The notes: generated by a model from the sequence alone, not told the origin. A stretch of 64,000 nt of DNA from Clostridia bacterium (GCA_017503005.1 JAFVTW010000009.1:1-64000); one strand, 5' to 3'. Positions 27,751 through 36,667 are shown, counted from the first letter of the stretch. Numbers and translations are program-made.

Positions 27751-28782
27751 TTAAATATTTAGTTTGAATGGTTTTAGAATTTTTAGATTTCCACTATTTA
27801 AAGCACGGATATCATTCAAACCAGACTTAATCATAACCAATCTATCAAAACCTAATCCAAATGCACAACCGCTGTATTCGTTAGAATCAATACCAGCCAT
27901 TTTTAGTACATTAGGATGAATCATACCACATGGGCATAGTTCAATCCAGCCACTGCCACCACAAGTAGAGCAACCTGTACCACCACAGAAAGGACATTTT
28001 ACATCCATTTCAAAGCTAGGCTCTGTAAATGGGAAGAAACCAGGACGAAGTCTTACTTCTACTTCTTTCTTAAATACTTTTGAAAGCATTTCTTTCATAA
28101 AGTAAATTAGGTTTGCTACACTTACATTTTTGTCTACTATTACACCTTCCATTTGGAAGAATGTATTTTCGTGACCAGCATCTAGGGCTTCATTTCTAAA
28201 ACAACGACCTGGGAATATAACCTTACAAGTTCCTTTGTACTTACTCAAAATTCTATTTTGACCAGCAGAAGTATGAGTTTTAAGTACTTCGCCATTGCTT
28301 AGCCAGAAAGTATCTTGAGTGTCTCTAGCTGGGTGTGTGCTAGGTACATTTACTGCATCAAAGTTGTTAAATTCTGTTTCAACTTCATTACCCATATCTA
28401 CCACAAACCCCATAGAAATTAATACATCTTCTACTTCTTTTTGGATAACTGTTCTAGGGTGAAGACTACCCACACCATTATCTACTGGCAATGTAATATC
28501 AATTTTTTCTGTATTTGCAATTTCTGCATTCATTTTTTGTTGTTCTAATTCTGTGGCCAAATTAGCAAGAGTACTTTCGATTTCATTCTTTACAGCATTA
28601 ATCTTCATACCCATTTCTCTTTTTTGGTCATTAGGAACATCTTTTAGTAATGGCATTAGCATAGTAACTAAGCCCTTTTTGCCCATATATTTTAGTCTAA
28701 GCTCTTCCAAACTTTTTTGGTCTGTTACTGCTAAAACATCTTGAGCAAATTGTTTTTGTGTTTCTTCGATTTTTTGTAACAT
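27751..28782 (-). CDS. pheS: Phenylalanyl-tRNA synthetase alpha chain
   Basis: This 343-residue catalytic subunit has an N-terminal coiled coil (about 1-85) that grips tRNA. Class II motifs follow: motif 2 around FPGRCFRNEALDAGHE with FFQMEG, and motif 3 GLGFDRLVMIKSG. A CPFCGGTGCSTCGGSGW cysteine pair insertion sits near residue 275 and is a zinc-type CxxC element found in several bacterial PheS. A strong AAAGGAG site precedes the ATG. Expression is controlled by the upstream phenylalanine T-box. Confidence 0.97.
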   Translation of the reverse strand: MLQKIEETQKQFAQDVLAVTDQKSLEELRLKYMGKKGLVTMLMPLLKDVPNDQKREMGMKINAVKNEIESTLANLATELEQQKMNAEIANTEKIDITLPVDNGVGSLHPRTVIQKEVEDVLISMGFVVDMGNEVETEFNNFDAVNVPSTHPARDTQDTFWLSNGEVLKTHTSAGQNRILSKYKGTCKVIFPGRCFRNEALDAGHENTFFQMEGVIVDKNVSVANLIYFMKEMLSKVFKKEVEVRLRPGFFPFTEPSFEMDVKCPFCGGTGCSTCGGSGWIELCPCGMIHPNVLKMAGIDSNEYSGCAFGLGFDRLVMIKSGLNDIRALNSGNLKILKPFKLNI

Positions 28783-28802
28783 TTCTCTCTCCTTTTAAAA
28801 AC

Positions 28803-29050
28803 AAAAAAACAGCCTAAACATAGGCCGTTTTAATTAAACGGTATACCACCTAATTTCACTAGATATTATCTAGCCTCGTTAGACATTTTTACGGTTATCT
28901 TCCGGCACTACTTAGTTTCTCGTAGGCAACTCCAATGCTGAAATTCACAATATATTTTGAACATAGTTGGCTCTCAGTCGGTGACCAACCTTCCTTATAT
29001 GAAAAATATATGCTACTTACACATCTTCATAGTTTTTATTCAACTGCTTA
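28803..29050 (-). promoter_or_regulatory. T-box riboswitch leader, phenylalanine (UUC) specific
   Basis: On the minus strand the leader from about 29046 holds an AGTA element, a GGTTGG distal segment and, at 28940-28942, a TTC specifier codon followed by A. The T-box AGGTGGTATACCG follows at 28839-28851. A 9-bp terminator stem (28808-28829) with a T-run then ends 20 bases before the pheS start. Uncharged tRNA-Phe is expected to pair with the T-box and favour the antiterminator. The order and spacing fit the family. Confidence 0.92.
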
Positions 29051-29052
29051 TT

Positions 29053-29081
29053 GTTATATCATTTTAATATTTTAATGTCAA
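29053..29081 (-). promoter_or_regulatory. Sigma-A promoter of the pheS-pheT operon
   Basis: TTGACA (29076-29081) and TATAAC (29053-29058) are spaced by 17 bases on the minus strand, just upstream of the T-box leader. Confidence 0.85.
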
Positions 29082-29105
29082 TGCAAAAGCTAAAATTAAA
29101 ATACT

Positions 29106-29735
29106 TTAATTAAAAATTTTGTCTATATAATAATTCAACTTTTCTAGTAACATTCCTATAGCATAGCCATCTATTGTTCTATGATTTGCTTCTACATTAA
29201 AGTTTACCATTTTTCTACCATCTACATCTTTGATCTTATCCCAAGCAAATCTAGGTATAAAATCGTCCAAATCGCCACTTTTAGGATGTGTAATGTCGGT
29301 ACATTCATACCATGGCAAACAAGTAATATATGCTATACAATTATTATCTCTAGAAACAGGCGAAAACAATGTATTTTGATTGTCATCATTTATTTTGCCT
29401 AGTTTGCAAAACTCAACGACATCGTCCATGTACTCTACATCTATAAATCTAATATTTCGCTCACCCTTTCTAAGGCACACAAAATTAATCCAATTATTAT
29501 CATTAACTACTAGTTCGCCATCAACAACTCTAATATTAAAGTCTTCAACATCTTTAAGTGCTCTAAATAGTGCATACCCTAGTGAAAAATAAAAAGATAT
29601 ATTTTCTCTCTTTGCAAAATTGTAAACCTTGGTCACATCTAATGGTGTAGTAATACCAAACATAGGCATCTTGTTATTGCTATAACACTCAAAAAACTCT
29701 CTTCTATCCCAAGTAGTTAAATCAATTTTTTTCAT
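29106..29735 (-). CDS. Chloramphenicol acetyltransferase-like acyltransferase
   Basis: This 209-residue protein is of CAT-family length (about 210-220). It starts KKIDLTTWDRREFFECY, like CAT proteins, and retains the catalytic HxxxDG element as NHRTIDGYAIG near the C-terminus; the first His of the usual HHxxxDG is Asn here. The family acetylates hydroxyls using acetyl-CoA in a trimer. Many chromosomal CAT-like proteins in Firmicutes do not give chloramphenicol resistance, so no resistance is claimed. It is monocistronic; its end lies close to the pheS promoter and I see no clear terminator between them. Confidence 0.85.
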   Translation of the reverse strand: MKKIDLTTWDRREFFECYSNNKMPMFGITTPLDVTKVYNFAKRENISFYFSLGYALFRALKDVEDFNIRVVDGELVVNDNNWINFVCLRKGERNIRFIDVEYMDDVVEFCKLGKINDDNQNTLFSPVSRDNNCIAYITCLPWYECTDITHPKSGDLDDFIPRFAWDKIKDVDGRKMVNFNVEANHRTIDGYAIGMLLEKLNYYIDKIFN

Positions 29736-29780
29736 AAAACCATTTCTTCCATACTTTAATCTAATAATTATAATAAAACA

Positions 29781-29806
29781 AAAAACACTTATCTAAAAGT
29801 GTTTTT
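29781..29806 (-). terminator. Intrinsic terminator of the XRE regulator gene
   Basis: Arms AAAAACACTT and AAGTGTTTTT with a 6-base loop lie directly after the stop codon on the minus strand. Confidence 0.85.
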
Positions 29807-29808
29807 GA

Positions 29809-30111
29809 TTAGTTATTTTTTAAAGTTTGAAACAATGTATCAATTATTTTTTTGCTATCTGCATTTAGTTGTCTATAACCAGACAATATTTTTTCCTCTT
29901 CTATACTCAAACCCGAATTGCCACCAAAAAAATCTGCCATAGATATACCAAAAGCATTGCACAATTGTTGTAACGTGGCAATGCTAGGCATAGTGCCTCT
30001 AGAAAACATATTTGCAATAGTAGACTGAGTAACACCAGATTCTTCTGCCAGCTTATATACAGACCAACCTCTATCCTTTCTCAATTTTTCAATCTTCTCT
30101 AAAATATCCAC
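29809..30111 (-). CDS. XRE-family helix-turn-helix regulator
   Basis: This cytoplasmic DNA-binding protein is about 100 residues if GTG 30111 is the start (GGGG seven bases upstream); the frame is open further upstream but those residues do not resemble the family. The HTH_3 domain runs from LEKIEKLRKDRGWS through KLAEESGVTQSTIANMFSRG to LQQLCNAFGISMADFF. The C-terminal 35 residues are helical. It is divergent from the membrane-protein gene at 30249. Copies of AATATACATTTGT in the shared promoter region are probable operators, so it likely represses itself and its neighbour. Confidence 0.88.
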   Translation of the reverse strand: MDILEKIEKLRKDRGWSVYKLAEESGVTQSTIANMFSRGTMPSIATLQQLCNAFGISMADFFGGNSGLSIEEEKILSGYRQLNADSKKIIDTLFQTLKNN

Positions 30112-30147
30112 AAAACAAACCCCGTCATTAAATTTCGTTTGTATTAT

Positions 30148-30228
30148 AATATACATTTGTAAACCATATATAACCCATTTGTGTTGACACATAATATACA
30201 TTTGTGTAATATTTTAGTATACAATTGT
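30148..30228. promoter_or_regulatory. Three operator-like repeats and divergent promoters between the XRE gene and its neighbour
   Basis: AATATACATTTGT occurs exactly at 30148-30160 and 30193-30205, with the variant GTATACAATTGT at 30217-30228. The plus-strand promoter is TTGACA (30184-30189), 17 bases, then TAATAT (30207-30212), so the middle copy fills its spacer. The first copy overlaps a minus-strand TATAAT. This fits repression in both directions by the XRE protein. Confidence 0.7.
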
Positions 30229-30248
30229 TTAAGTGGATGGTAACAACA

Positions 30249-30698
30249 ATGAGAATAATTAAAATAACAGATACAGAAGTATATGTTGCAAAAAAAGATA
30301 ATTCTGTAATCAAATTAAGAAGAAATGATTTTGACTGGCAACCAAAAATAAATGAAGAAATAGAAATGTTTGAAGTAGATGGCGAGTTTATAATCACAAA
30401 AGCAGTTAATCAACCACAAAGCAGCACACCTACCCAAAAAACAAATTACAACTACAATGCAAAACCTCAGCCTAAAAATATCCATGGTAACACAAAAAAA
30501 TTAATAGGTTTCTTGTGTTGTGCTTTCTTAGGTCTAATAGGATTAATCATAGGGCTTTTATGCTACGAAAAAGACACTTACGAAAGAAATACATTTGTAA
30601 GTGGCTGGGTTGTATGCTTTTTTATTGAGGCAATAATTTGCTTAGTAATAGGGACAATATTTGGAGTAACATTTTTTCTAAACTATTTAGCTGTATAA
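30249..30698 (+). CDS. Membrane protein with charged N-terminal domain, XRE-controlled
   Basis: This protein of about 150 residues starts at ATG 30249 (AGTGGATGG upstream); in-frame TTG 30225 and ATG 30237 are less likely. Residues 1-55 form a small soluble domain (ITDTEVYVAKKDNSVIKLRR), then a Gln/Asn-rich linker, then two or three membrane helices (about 82-100 and 118-147) with a short loop CYEKDTYERN. I do not recognise a family. It is divergent from an XRE regulator whose likely operator lies inside its promoter, so the pair resembles a small self-contained regulatory module. Confidence 0.75.
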   Translation: MRIIKITDTEVYVAKKDNSVIKLRRNDFDWQPKINEEIEMFEVDGEFIITKAVNQPQSSTPTQKTNYNYNAKPQPKNIHGNTKKLIGFLCCAFLGLIGLIIGLLCYEKDTYERNTFVSGWVVCFFIEAIICLVIGTIFGVTFFLNYLAV

Positions 30699-30710
30699 TA
30701 ACTATACAAA

Positions 30711-30737
30711 AACACTCTTTTATAAGGGTGTTTTTTT
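30711..30737 (+). terminator. Intrinsic terminator after the XRE-linked membrane-protein gene
   Basis: CACTCTT pairs with AAGGGTG (one G-T) and is followed by seven T. Confidence 0.85.
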
Positions 30738-30876
30738 GTAAATCTTACCGAATAAAACAATATTATTTTTGTTTACACATATTTACAAAATTTTCTATAG
30801 CACATACAAAACAACAAAAAACATAGATTTCTACATAATTTTTATATACAATTTGCACAAAATTTAAAATTTGGTG

Positions 30877-30905
30877 TTGACATACACTTTAGTGTATGTT
30901 ATACT
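30877..30905 (+). promoter_or_regulatory. helD promoter with a palindromic operator in its spacer
   Basis: TTGACA (30877-30882) and TATACT (30900-30905) are exactly 17 bases apart. The spacer and part of the -35 form the perfect palindrome ACATACACTTTAGTGTATGT (30880-30899), two 9-base arms around TT. A dimeric repressor or activator bound there would control the promoter directly. Confidence 0.8.
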
Positions 30906-30924
30906 CGTTTTCGCTAATTTTTTT

Positions 30925-30974
30925 GTACTAAAAATGTCAAAAGTATCGGTATTTTGAGTTTTTAGTACTTTTTT
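30925..30974 (+). terminator. Attenuator-like terminator hairpin in the helD leader
   Basis: GTACTAAAAA (30925-30934) and TCAAAA (30937-30942) pair with TTTTGA (30952-30957) and TTTTTAGTAC (30959-30968), and six T follow. The hairpin lies about 20 nt after the predicted transcription start and about 40 nt before the helD ATG, so full-length helD mRNA requires read-through. Confidence 0.8.
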
Positions 30975-31012
30975 ATTAGTCCTAAAATTAAATAGTAGAG
31001 AGGTGGAATTTT

Positions 31013-33067
31013 ATGAGTGACAAACTGATGCAACAAGAAACTCAAGTGCTAGATAAAACCTTGCAAGCTGTAAAAAAGAAGATTGAAATTTTACAGGAAG
31101 AAAAACAATACTACTTAGACAAAGGACTTAAAAGCAGAGCTGAATTCTGGGACTCCATCACCGATATGGACGATGTAGAAAAAGCTTTGAACAAAACAAT
31201 CTATAATCAAACCATAGATGATTATATGGTTGTATTTAGAATGCTTCGCAATCTAGAAAAGATGCAAGACAGCCCATACTATGGAAAGATAAGAATAAAA
31301 GAAGATGGTAAAGAACAAGAACTATATATAGGTCTTACAGGATTTACAGACCCACCTGCTCCATTCATACTAGACTGGAGAGCTCCGGTATCAAGCTTGT
31401 TCTACGACTACGAAGTAGGTCCTGCACAATATGAAGTACAAGACGAAAAGAAAGACCTAGACCTACTATCTAAGAACCAAATCAAGATAGAAAAAGGTCA
31501 ATTACAATACATTATAAATAGTAGTTTAAAAATTGATGACGAAATACTACAGGAAGCACTTTCACACAACACTAGTGAAAAAATGAAAAATGTGGTTGCT
31601 ACTATCCAAAAAGAACAAAATAACATTATCCGTCTACCATATAAGACTAATGTAATAGTACAAGGTGTAGCAGGTAGTGGAAAAACCAGTATAGCTTTGC
31701 ACCGTATAGCATTCTTACTATATAGACAAAGAACCGTACTAAACTCACACAATATACAAATATTATCACCAAACACAGTATTTGAAGATTATATCTCAAA
31801 TGTGTTACCAGAAATGGGTGAAGAAAATATCAAGAGTATTAACTTCGATAGAATAATCAACGACTACTACTACGAAAGAAAACAACAAGTAGAAAACAAA
31901 GCTGAACAGTACGAAAGAATATTGAAGTTAAGAAAATTAACCCCAGACATTTCATACAAAAACTCTATCGAAATTATTAATGACTTAGAGACATATCTAA
32001 AAGACAATATCCTAAGCTACTTACACCTTACAGATTTTGTAAAAGAAAACTTTGTAATGGAAAAAGAAAGCATCATAGAAGTATACAAGCAATATCAAGA
32101 CCTACCATTCTGGCAAATCAAAAACAAGATTAGAGGTCAGCTAGCAGTAAAGAGTGCTTTGTGGGATTTTGAATACAACGAATACAAAACCAAACTTGCT
32201 ATAGAAAGATACATCAAATATATCACACCAAAAAATCTAAACTTGATTATATACAAAGACTTCCTAGCAAAACACGGATTTACATACAACAAAGTGGGCA
32301 ACAAAATCAAATACGAAGATGCCTTCCCTCTAATGCTTATAGACAACTACCTAGACGGACTAGACAGCTTTACATCTATCGAACACTTAGTAGTAGACGA
32401 AATGCAAGACTATAGCCCTATGCAATTTAGAGTACTAAATGTGCTATACCCTTGTTCAAAAACAATACTAGGTGACTACGGTCAAAGTATGTGTCCTAGA
32501 GAAAGCAAACAAGCTATCGAACAATTACATAGTTTGTTTGACAACTCAATGTACTTGACTATCAATCGTTGCTATCGTACCAGTGAAGAAATCGGCGAAC
32601 TATGTAATATGATAGGTGGCAGAGAAGATGTGGTTATGATAAGAAAAGGTGGCAACCAACCTGGCATCATAAAAACCAAAAATGAAGAAGACCTAATCAA
32701 GCAAATTCAAAAAATACTAGACCAAGTAAAAGATAGAGAATACAAAAACATAGCAATCATTACTAAAGACCAAGTAGAATGTGACTACTATGTAAATCTA
32801 CTAACCCCTCATATGCAAGTAGAAACAATCACAGCGAATTCTGTAACACTACCAAACGGACTAATAGTAGTTCCTAGCTTCCAAAGTAAAGGATTAGAAT
32901 TTGACTGTGTTATCATTCCTAATGCCAGTGAGAAAAATTACAATTCAGAATTTGAATTCCAAAACCTATATATTTCAGCCTCCCGTAGTTTGCATCACCT
33001 ATTCGTACTATACGAAGGTAAACCTTGCGAACCACTAAAGAAGTATATGGACAAAAAACAAATTTAA
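31013..33067 (+). CDS. helD: HelD-family RNA polymerase recycling ATPase (UvrD-like)
   Basis: This 684-residue cytoplasmic superfamily-1 helicase-like protein removes stalled RNA polymerase from DNA using ATP. An N-terminal coiled coil (about 1-60) that enters the secondary channel comes first, then a conserved block ending FILDWRAPVSSLFYDYE. Walker A is GVAGSGKTS near residue 218, Walker B VVDEMQD near 460, and late motifs include YRTSEEI and SFQSKGLEFD. It is shorter than the 774-residue Bacillus protein but complete. AGAGAGGTGG precedes the ATG. The leader contains a palindromic operator and a terminator hairpin. Confidence 0.93.
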   Translation: MSDKLMQQETQVLDKTLQAVKKKIEILQEEKQYYLDKGLKSRAEFWDSITDMDDVEKALNKTIYNQTIDDYMVVFRMLRNLEKMQDSPYYGKIRIKEDGKEQELYIGLTGFTDPPAPFILDWRAPVSSLFYDYEVGPAQYEVQDEKKDLDLLSKNQIKIEKGQLQYIINSSLKIDDEILQEALSHNTSEKMKNVVATIQKEQNNIIRLPYKTNVIVQGVAGSGKTSIALHRIAFLLYRQRTVLNSHNIQILSPNTVFEDYISNVLPEMGEENIKSINFDRIINDYYYERKQQVENKAEQYERILKLRKLTPDISYKNSIEIINDLETYLKDNILSYLHLTDFVKENFVMEKESIIEVYKQYQDLPFWQIKNKIRGQLAVKSALWDFEYNEYKTKLAIERYIKYITPKNLNLIIYKDFLAKHGFTYNKVGNKIKYEDAFPLMLIDNYLDGLDSFTSIEHLVVDEMQDYSPMQFRVLNVLYPCSKTILGDYGQSMCPRESKQAIEQLHSLFDNSMYLTINRCYRTSEEIGELCNMIGGREDVVMIRKGGNQPGIIKTKNEEDLIKQIQKILDQVKDREYKNIAIITKDQVECDYYVNLLTPHMQVETITANSVTLPNGLIVVPSFQSKGLEFDCVIIPNASEKNYNSEFEFQNLYISASRSLHHLFVLYEGKPCEPLKKYMDKKQI

Positions 33068-33080
33068 TTTTAGGACAATA

Positions 33081-33111
33081 AAAAAGACAGGTTATACTTA
33101 CCTGTCTTTTT
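33081..33111. terminator. Bidirectional terminator between helD and hydA
   Basis: Arms AAAAAGACAGGT and ACCTGTCTTTTT with a 7-base loop lie between the convergent genes. Confidence 0.92.
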
Positions 33112-33116
33112 TTGTA

Positions 33117-34811
33117 TTATTCTTCGTGATGATGATGCAATAATTTTTTGTGTAGACCATTAGGAACTAAGAAGTTTTCGTACAAATCCATCACTTGTGT
33201 ATTTTGATGACTCTTACGACTTTCTAATTTTTGGTCGTGTTTATACAATCCTCTTGCTCTTAATTTTGCAACATCGTAGTAATCGGTTTTTGTGTAATCT
33301 ACAAATGGTTGACCACCACCATTTACACAACCACCAGGGCAAGCCATTACTTCTACAAAGTCATAATGTTTCTTTCCTTTAACAATTTGCTCTAGCACGG
33401 TTTCAGCATTTTTTAATCCATTTACGACACAAATACTTAAGTTTTTGTCAGAAACAGTTAGTTTTATTTCTTTTAAGCCGTTACTTTGACGAACTGTTTT
33501 GAAGTCGACTGCACCCTTACCATCAGTAAGTTTGTCAGCTACAGTTCTAAGTGCTGCTTCGGTTACACCACCTGTTACACCAAATATAAGTGCTGCTCCA
33601 GAATAGTTTCCTAGTGGATTGTCGAATGCAGAATCTGGCAGCATATTGAAGTTGATATTCTTCATTTTGATAAGTGCTGCTAGCTCTCTAGTAGTTAGTA
33701 CTGCATCTACATCTTCGTTGCCTACTATCTCATGCTTTTTAGCTGTACATGGCATAACTGCTACAACCTTGATTTTAGCAGGGTCGATATCGTTTACTTT
33801 TGCATAATAATTTTTGATAACTGCACCTAGCATTTCGTTAGGACTCTTACAGCTAGACAAATGTGACACATACTCTGGATAGTGAATACTTAAATACTTT
33901 TTCCAAGCAGGACAGCAGCTAGTAAATAGTGGCAACTTTTCGCCTTTGGTTAGTCTGTCGATAAGCTCTGCACTTTCTTCTAATACTGTAAGGTCAGCAC
34001 CTACATTGACATCAAACACTTTATTAAATCCACATCTTTTAAGAGCTGTAACCATTTTGCCTTCTACAAAGTCACCCATTTGATATCCAAACTCTTCGCC
34101 TAATGCAACTCTCACTGCAGGAGCTACTTGAGCTATAACTATATTTTCTGGGTCATTCATAAAGTTGGTTACTTTGCTGATATTACTAGTTTCTAATAAT
34201 GCACCAGTAGGGCATACTAGCACACATTGACCACAACCTACACAGGTACTTTCTTCTACAGGTTTGTCGAATTGACAACCAACGATAGTAGAGTATCCTC
34301 TGTATTGTTTTGCAATAGCACTAGTAGCTTGAATGTTTTTACACATATTTACACATCTACCACATAGTACACATTTTGAATTGTCTCTTACAATACAAGG
34401 AGAACTTAAGTCTAGCTTTGATTCTACTTCGCCACCAGTTTTGGTCTCGTCACAACCAAATTCGTAACTTAATTTTTGTAATTTACACTTTAAGTTTTTA
34501 CCACAAGTCAAACATTTCTTGTTGTGATTTGATAGTACCAACTCAATATTGGTTTTTCTAGCTTTCATTACACGATTGTTGTTTGTTTCTACAATCATAC
34601 CTTCTGCTACTTTATTGTTACAACTTGTAACTAGGTTTGCTTTACCTTTTACTTCTACTACACATACTCTACATGCACCATCTTGACACACATCTTTTAG
34701 GTAACATAGTGTAGGAATTTCTATACCAGCCTTTTTTGCTGCTTCTAAAATAGTATCGGAAGAATCTGCTACAACTTCGATGCCATCAATAATTAAATTA
34801 ACTTTACTCAT
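33117..34811 (-). CDS. hydA: [FeFe] hydrogenase catalytic subunit, HydA of the HydABC type
   Basis: This 564-residue protein reduces protons or oxidises H2. A [2Fe-2S] domain (about 1-75), a His/Cys-ligated cluster segment, two [4Fe-4S] motifs (CVLCGRCVNMCK and CVGCGQCVLVCP) and the H-cluster domain follow in order. All three H-cluster motifs are intact: TSCCPAW (297-303), MPCTAKKHE (from 353) and MACPGGCVNGGGQP (489-502). The C-terminus ends in a His-rich KKLLHHHHEE. With HydB and HydC upstream it should form an NAD- and ferredoxin-linked, possibly electron-bifurcating hydrogenase. The maturation genes hydEFG are not in the window. Confidence 0.95.
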   Translation of the reverse strand: MSKVNLIIDGIEVVADSSDTILEAAKKAGIEIPTLCYLKDVCQDGACRVCVVEVKGKANLVTSCNNKVAEGMIVETNNNRVMKARKTNIELVLSNHNKKCLTCGKNLKCKLQKLSYEFGCDETKTGGEVESKLDLSSPCIVRDNSKCVLCGRCVNMCKNIQATSAIAKQYRGYSTIVGCQFDKPVEESTCVGCGQCVLVCPTGALLETSNISKVTNFMNDPENIVIAQVAPAVRVALGEEFGYQMGDFVEGKMVTALKRCGFNKVFDVNVGADLTVLEESAELIDRLTKGEKLPLFTSCCPAWKKYLSIHYPEYVSHLSSCKSPNEMLGAVIKNYYAKVNDIDPAKIKVVAVMPCTAKKHEIVGNEDVDAVLTTRELAALIKMKNINFNMLPDSAFDNPLGNYSGAALIFGVTGGVTEAALRTVADKLTDGKGAVDFKTVRQSNGLKEIKLTVSDKNLSICVVNGLKNAETVLEQIVKGKKHYDFVEVMACPGGCVNGGGQPFVDYTKTDYYDVAKLRARGLYKHDQKLESRKSHQNTQVMDLYENFLVPNGLHKKLLHHHHEE

Positions 34812-34822
34812 TTATCTCCCTC

Positions 34823-36658
34823 CTATACCTTTTCGATTGCATTGAACTTACATGTTCTTTGACAAGTTCCACAACCTATACATTTTTCTTCATCAATTTC
34901 AAATGGACTTCTAATTTCGCCATTGATACATTTTACTGGACATGCTCTAGAACAAGCAGAGCAACCTATACATTTTTCTTTGTTAATTCTGTATTTTGGA
35001 GTTTTTGGTTTGCCAGCATTTTTTACCAAATCCTCATATTCATTTCTAAAATATCTCAATGTAGACAATACTGGGTTTGGAGATGTTTGACCTAAACCAC
35101 ACAAACTATTTTCTTTGATAAAGTGAGACAATGCTTCTAACTCATCGATATCTTCCATTGTTCCTTTGCCATCTAATAGTTTGTTAAGTAGTTCTAGCAA
35201 TCTCTTGTTACCTATTCTACATGGAGTACATTTACCACAACTTTCGTCACAAATAAATTCTAGGAAGAATTTAGCCACCTCTACCATTGAGCTATCTTCA
35301 TCAAGTACGATAAGTCCACCAGAACCCATCATAGCACCATTTGCACTAAGGTCATCGTAGGTTACTGGCAAATCTAATTTGTCTTCTGGTAGACATGCAC
35401 CACTAGGACCACCTATTTGTACTGCTTTGAATTTTTTGCCATTAGGAACTCCGCCACCGATATCAAATATAATCTCTCTTAAGGTTGTACCCATAGGAAG
35501 TTCGATAAGTCCTGTATGTCTTACTTTACCACTAAGAGCAAATACTTTGGTACCAGTACTCTTGCCCATACCTATTTGTTTGTACCACTCGCCACCGTTT
35601 TTGATAATCTCGGTAATATTAGCATAAGTTTCTACATTATTTAGAACTGTAGGGCATTTGAATACACCACTTTGAGCAGGATATGGAGGTCTGTTTCTAG
35701 GCTCTCCTCTTTTACCTTCTAGTGAATGCATAAGTGCAGTTTCTTCACCACAAACGAATGCTCCAGCACCAAACTTGATAGTCAAATCAAAGCTAAAGTC
35801 TGTACCAAAAATGTTTTTACCTAAGAAACCATATTTCTTAGCATCTTTGATAGCCTTCTCTAATCTTTGACCAGCTAGTGGATACTCAGCTCTTAGGTAT
35901 ACATAACCCTTACTAGCACCTACTGCATAAGCAGCTATAGCCATAGCTTCGATTAATTTATGTGGATCGCTCTCTACGATAGATCTATCCATAAATGCAC
36001 CTGGGTCGCCTTCATCAGCATTACATACCACATATTTTTGTTTTGCAGTTTCTTTAGCTGTAAGTTCCCATTTTACACCAGTAGTAAAACCAGCACCACC
36101 ACGACCTCTTAGCCCACTAAGTTTAACTTCGTCAATAACTCCTTGTGGTGTCATTTCTGTAACAGCTTTGTATAGTGCAGTGTAACCAAATAGTGCTACA
36201 TAGTCTAGGATATTTTCTGGGTTTATATATTCGCTATCTTTTCTAGCTATAAAATGTTGTTTTTTGTAAAAGTCAATATCTGCTTTGGTGGTTTGTGTAG
36301 GTACCTCTGGGTCGTACAAGTATTTAGTAGCTACTTGACCATTTTTGATATGAGTTTCTACAATTTCCTTAGCAGCTTCTTCTGTAACACGGCAGTAGAA
36401 TGTTCCCTCTGGGTACACTATTACTATAGGACCTAGAGCACATAGTCCAAAACAACCTGTTCTACCTACTGTTACATTTGTAATATTATTTTGTTTTAAT
36501 GCTTGTTCGAAAGCTTTGATTACTGCATCTCCGTGGTTACTCTTACAGCCTGTACTAGAACAAACCATAATTTCCTTGTTAGGAGAATTTTTGTTAAAGC
36601 GAACATCTATTTCTTTTAAGCGAGCTTCTCGCAATTCAACTAATTCTTTGTATGTCAT
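34823..36658 (-). CDS. hydB: NADH-linked hydrogenase subunit HydB (NuoF-like)
   Basis: This subunit of about 611 residues carries a thioredoxin-like [2Fe-2S] domain (about 1-110, CSSTGCKSNHG), then the FMN/NADH domain with GRGGAGFTTGVKW and GAGAFVCGEETAL. An SLBB domain, a NuoF-type [4Fe-4S] site (ESCGKCTPCRIG) and two C-terminal [4Fe-4S] motifs (CIGCSACSRACP, CIGCGTCQRTC) follow. ATG 36658 with AGGTG six bases upstream is preferred to GTG 36667. It oxidises or reduces NAD(H) and passes electrons to HydA, 11 bases downstream. Confidence 0.95.
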   Translation of the reverse strand: MTYKELVELREARLKEIDVRFNKNSPNKEIMVCSSTGCKSNHGDAVIKAFEQALKQNNITNVTVGRTGCFGLCALGPIVIVYPEGTFYCRVTEEAAKEIVETHIKNGQVATKYLYDPEVPTQTTKADIDFYKKQHFIARKDSEYINPENILDYVALFGYTALYKAVTEMTPQGVIDEVKLSGLRGRGGAGFTTGVKWELTAKETAKQKYVVCNADEGDPGAFMDRSIVESDPHKLIEAMAIAAYAVGASKGYVYLRAEYPLAGQRLEKAIKDAKKYGFLGKNIFGTDFSFDLTIKFGAGAFVCGEETALMHSLEGKRGEPRNRPPYPAQSGVFKCPTVLNNVETYANITEIIKNGGEWYKQIGMGKSTGTKVFALSGKVRHTGLIELPMGTTLREIIFDIGGGVPNGKKFKAVQIGGPSGACLPEDKLDLPVTYDDLSANGAMMGSGGLIVLDEDSSMVEVAKFFLEFICDESCGKCTPCRIGNKRLLELLNKLLDGKGTMEDIDELEALSHFIKENSLCGLGQTSPNPVLSTLRYFRNEYEDLVKNAGKPKTPKYRINKEKCIGCSACSRACPVKCINGEIRSPFEIDEEKCIGCGTCQRTCKFNAIEKV

Positions 36659-36667
36659 ACTTTTCAC

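Noticed and set aside
29106..29735. Chloramphenicol resistance gene
   Set aside because: CAT fold and HxxxDG are present, but the first His of HHxxxDG is Asn and many chromosomal relatives do not confer resistance.
30128..30397. Minus-strand ORF of 89 codons overlapping the XRE operator region
   Set aside because: It runs through promoters and operators and antisense to a supported gene; no ribosome site.
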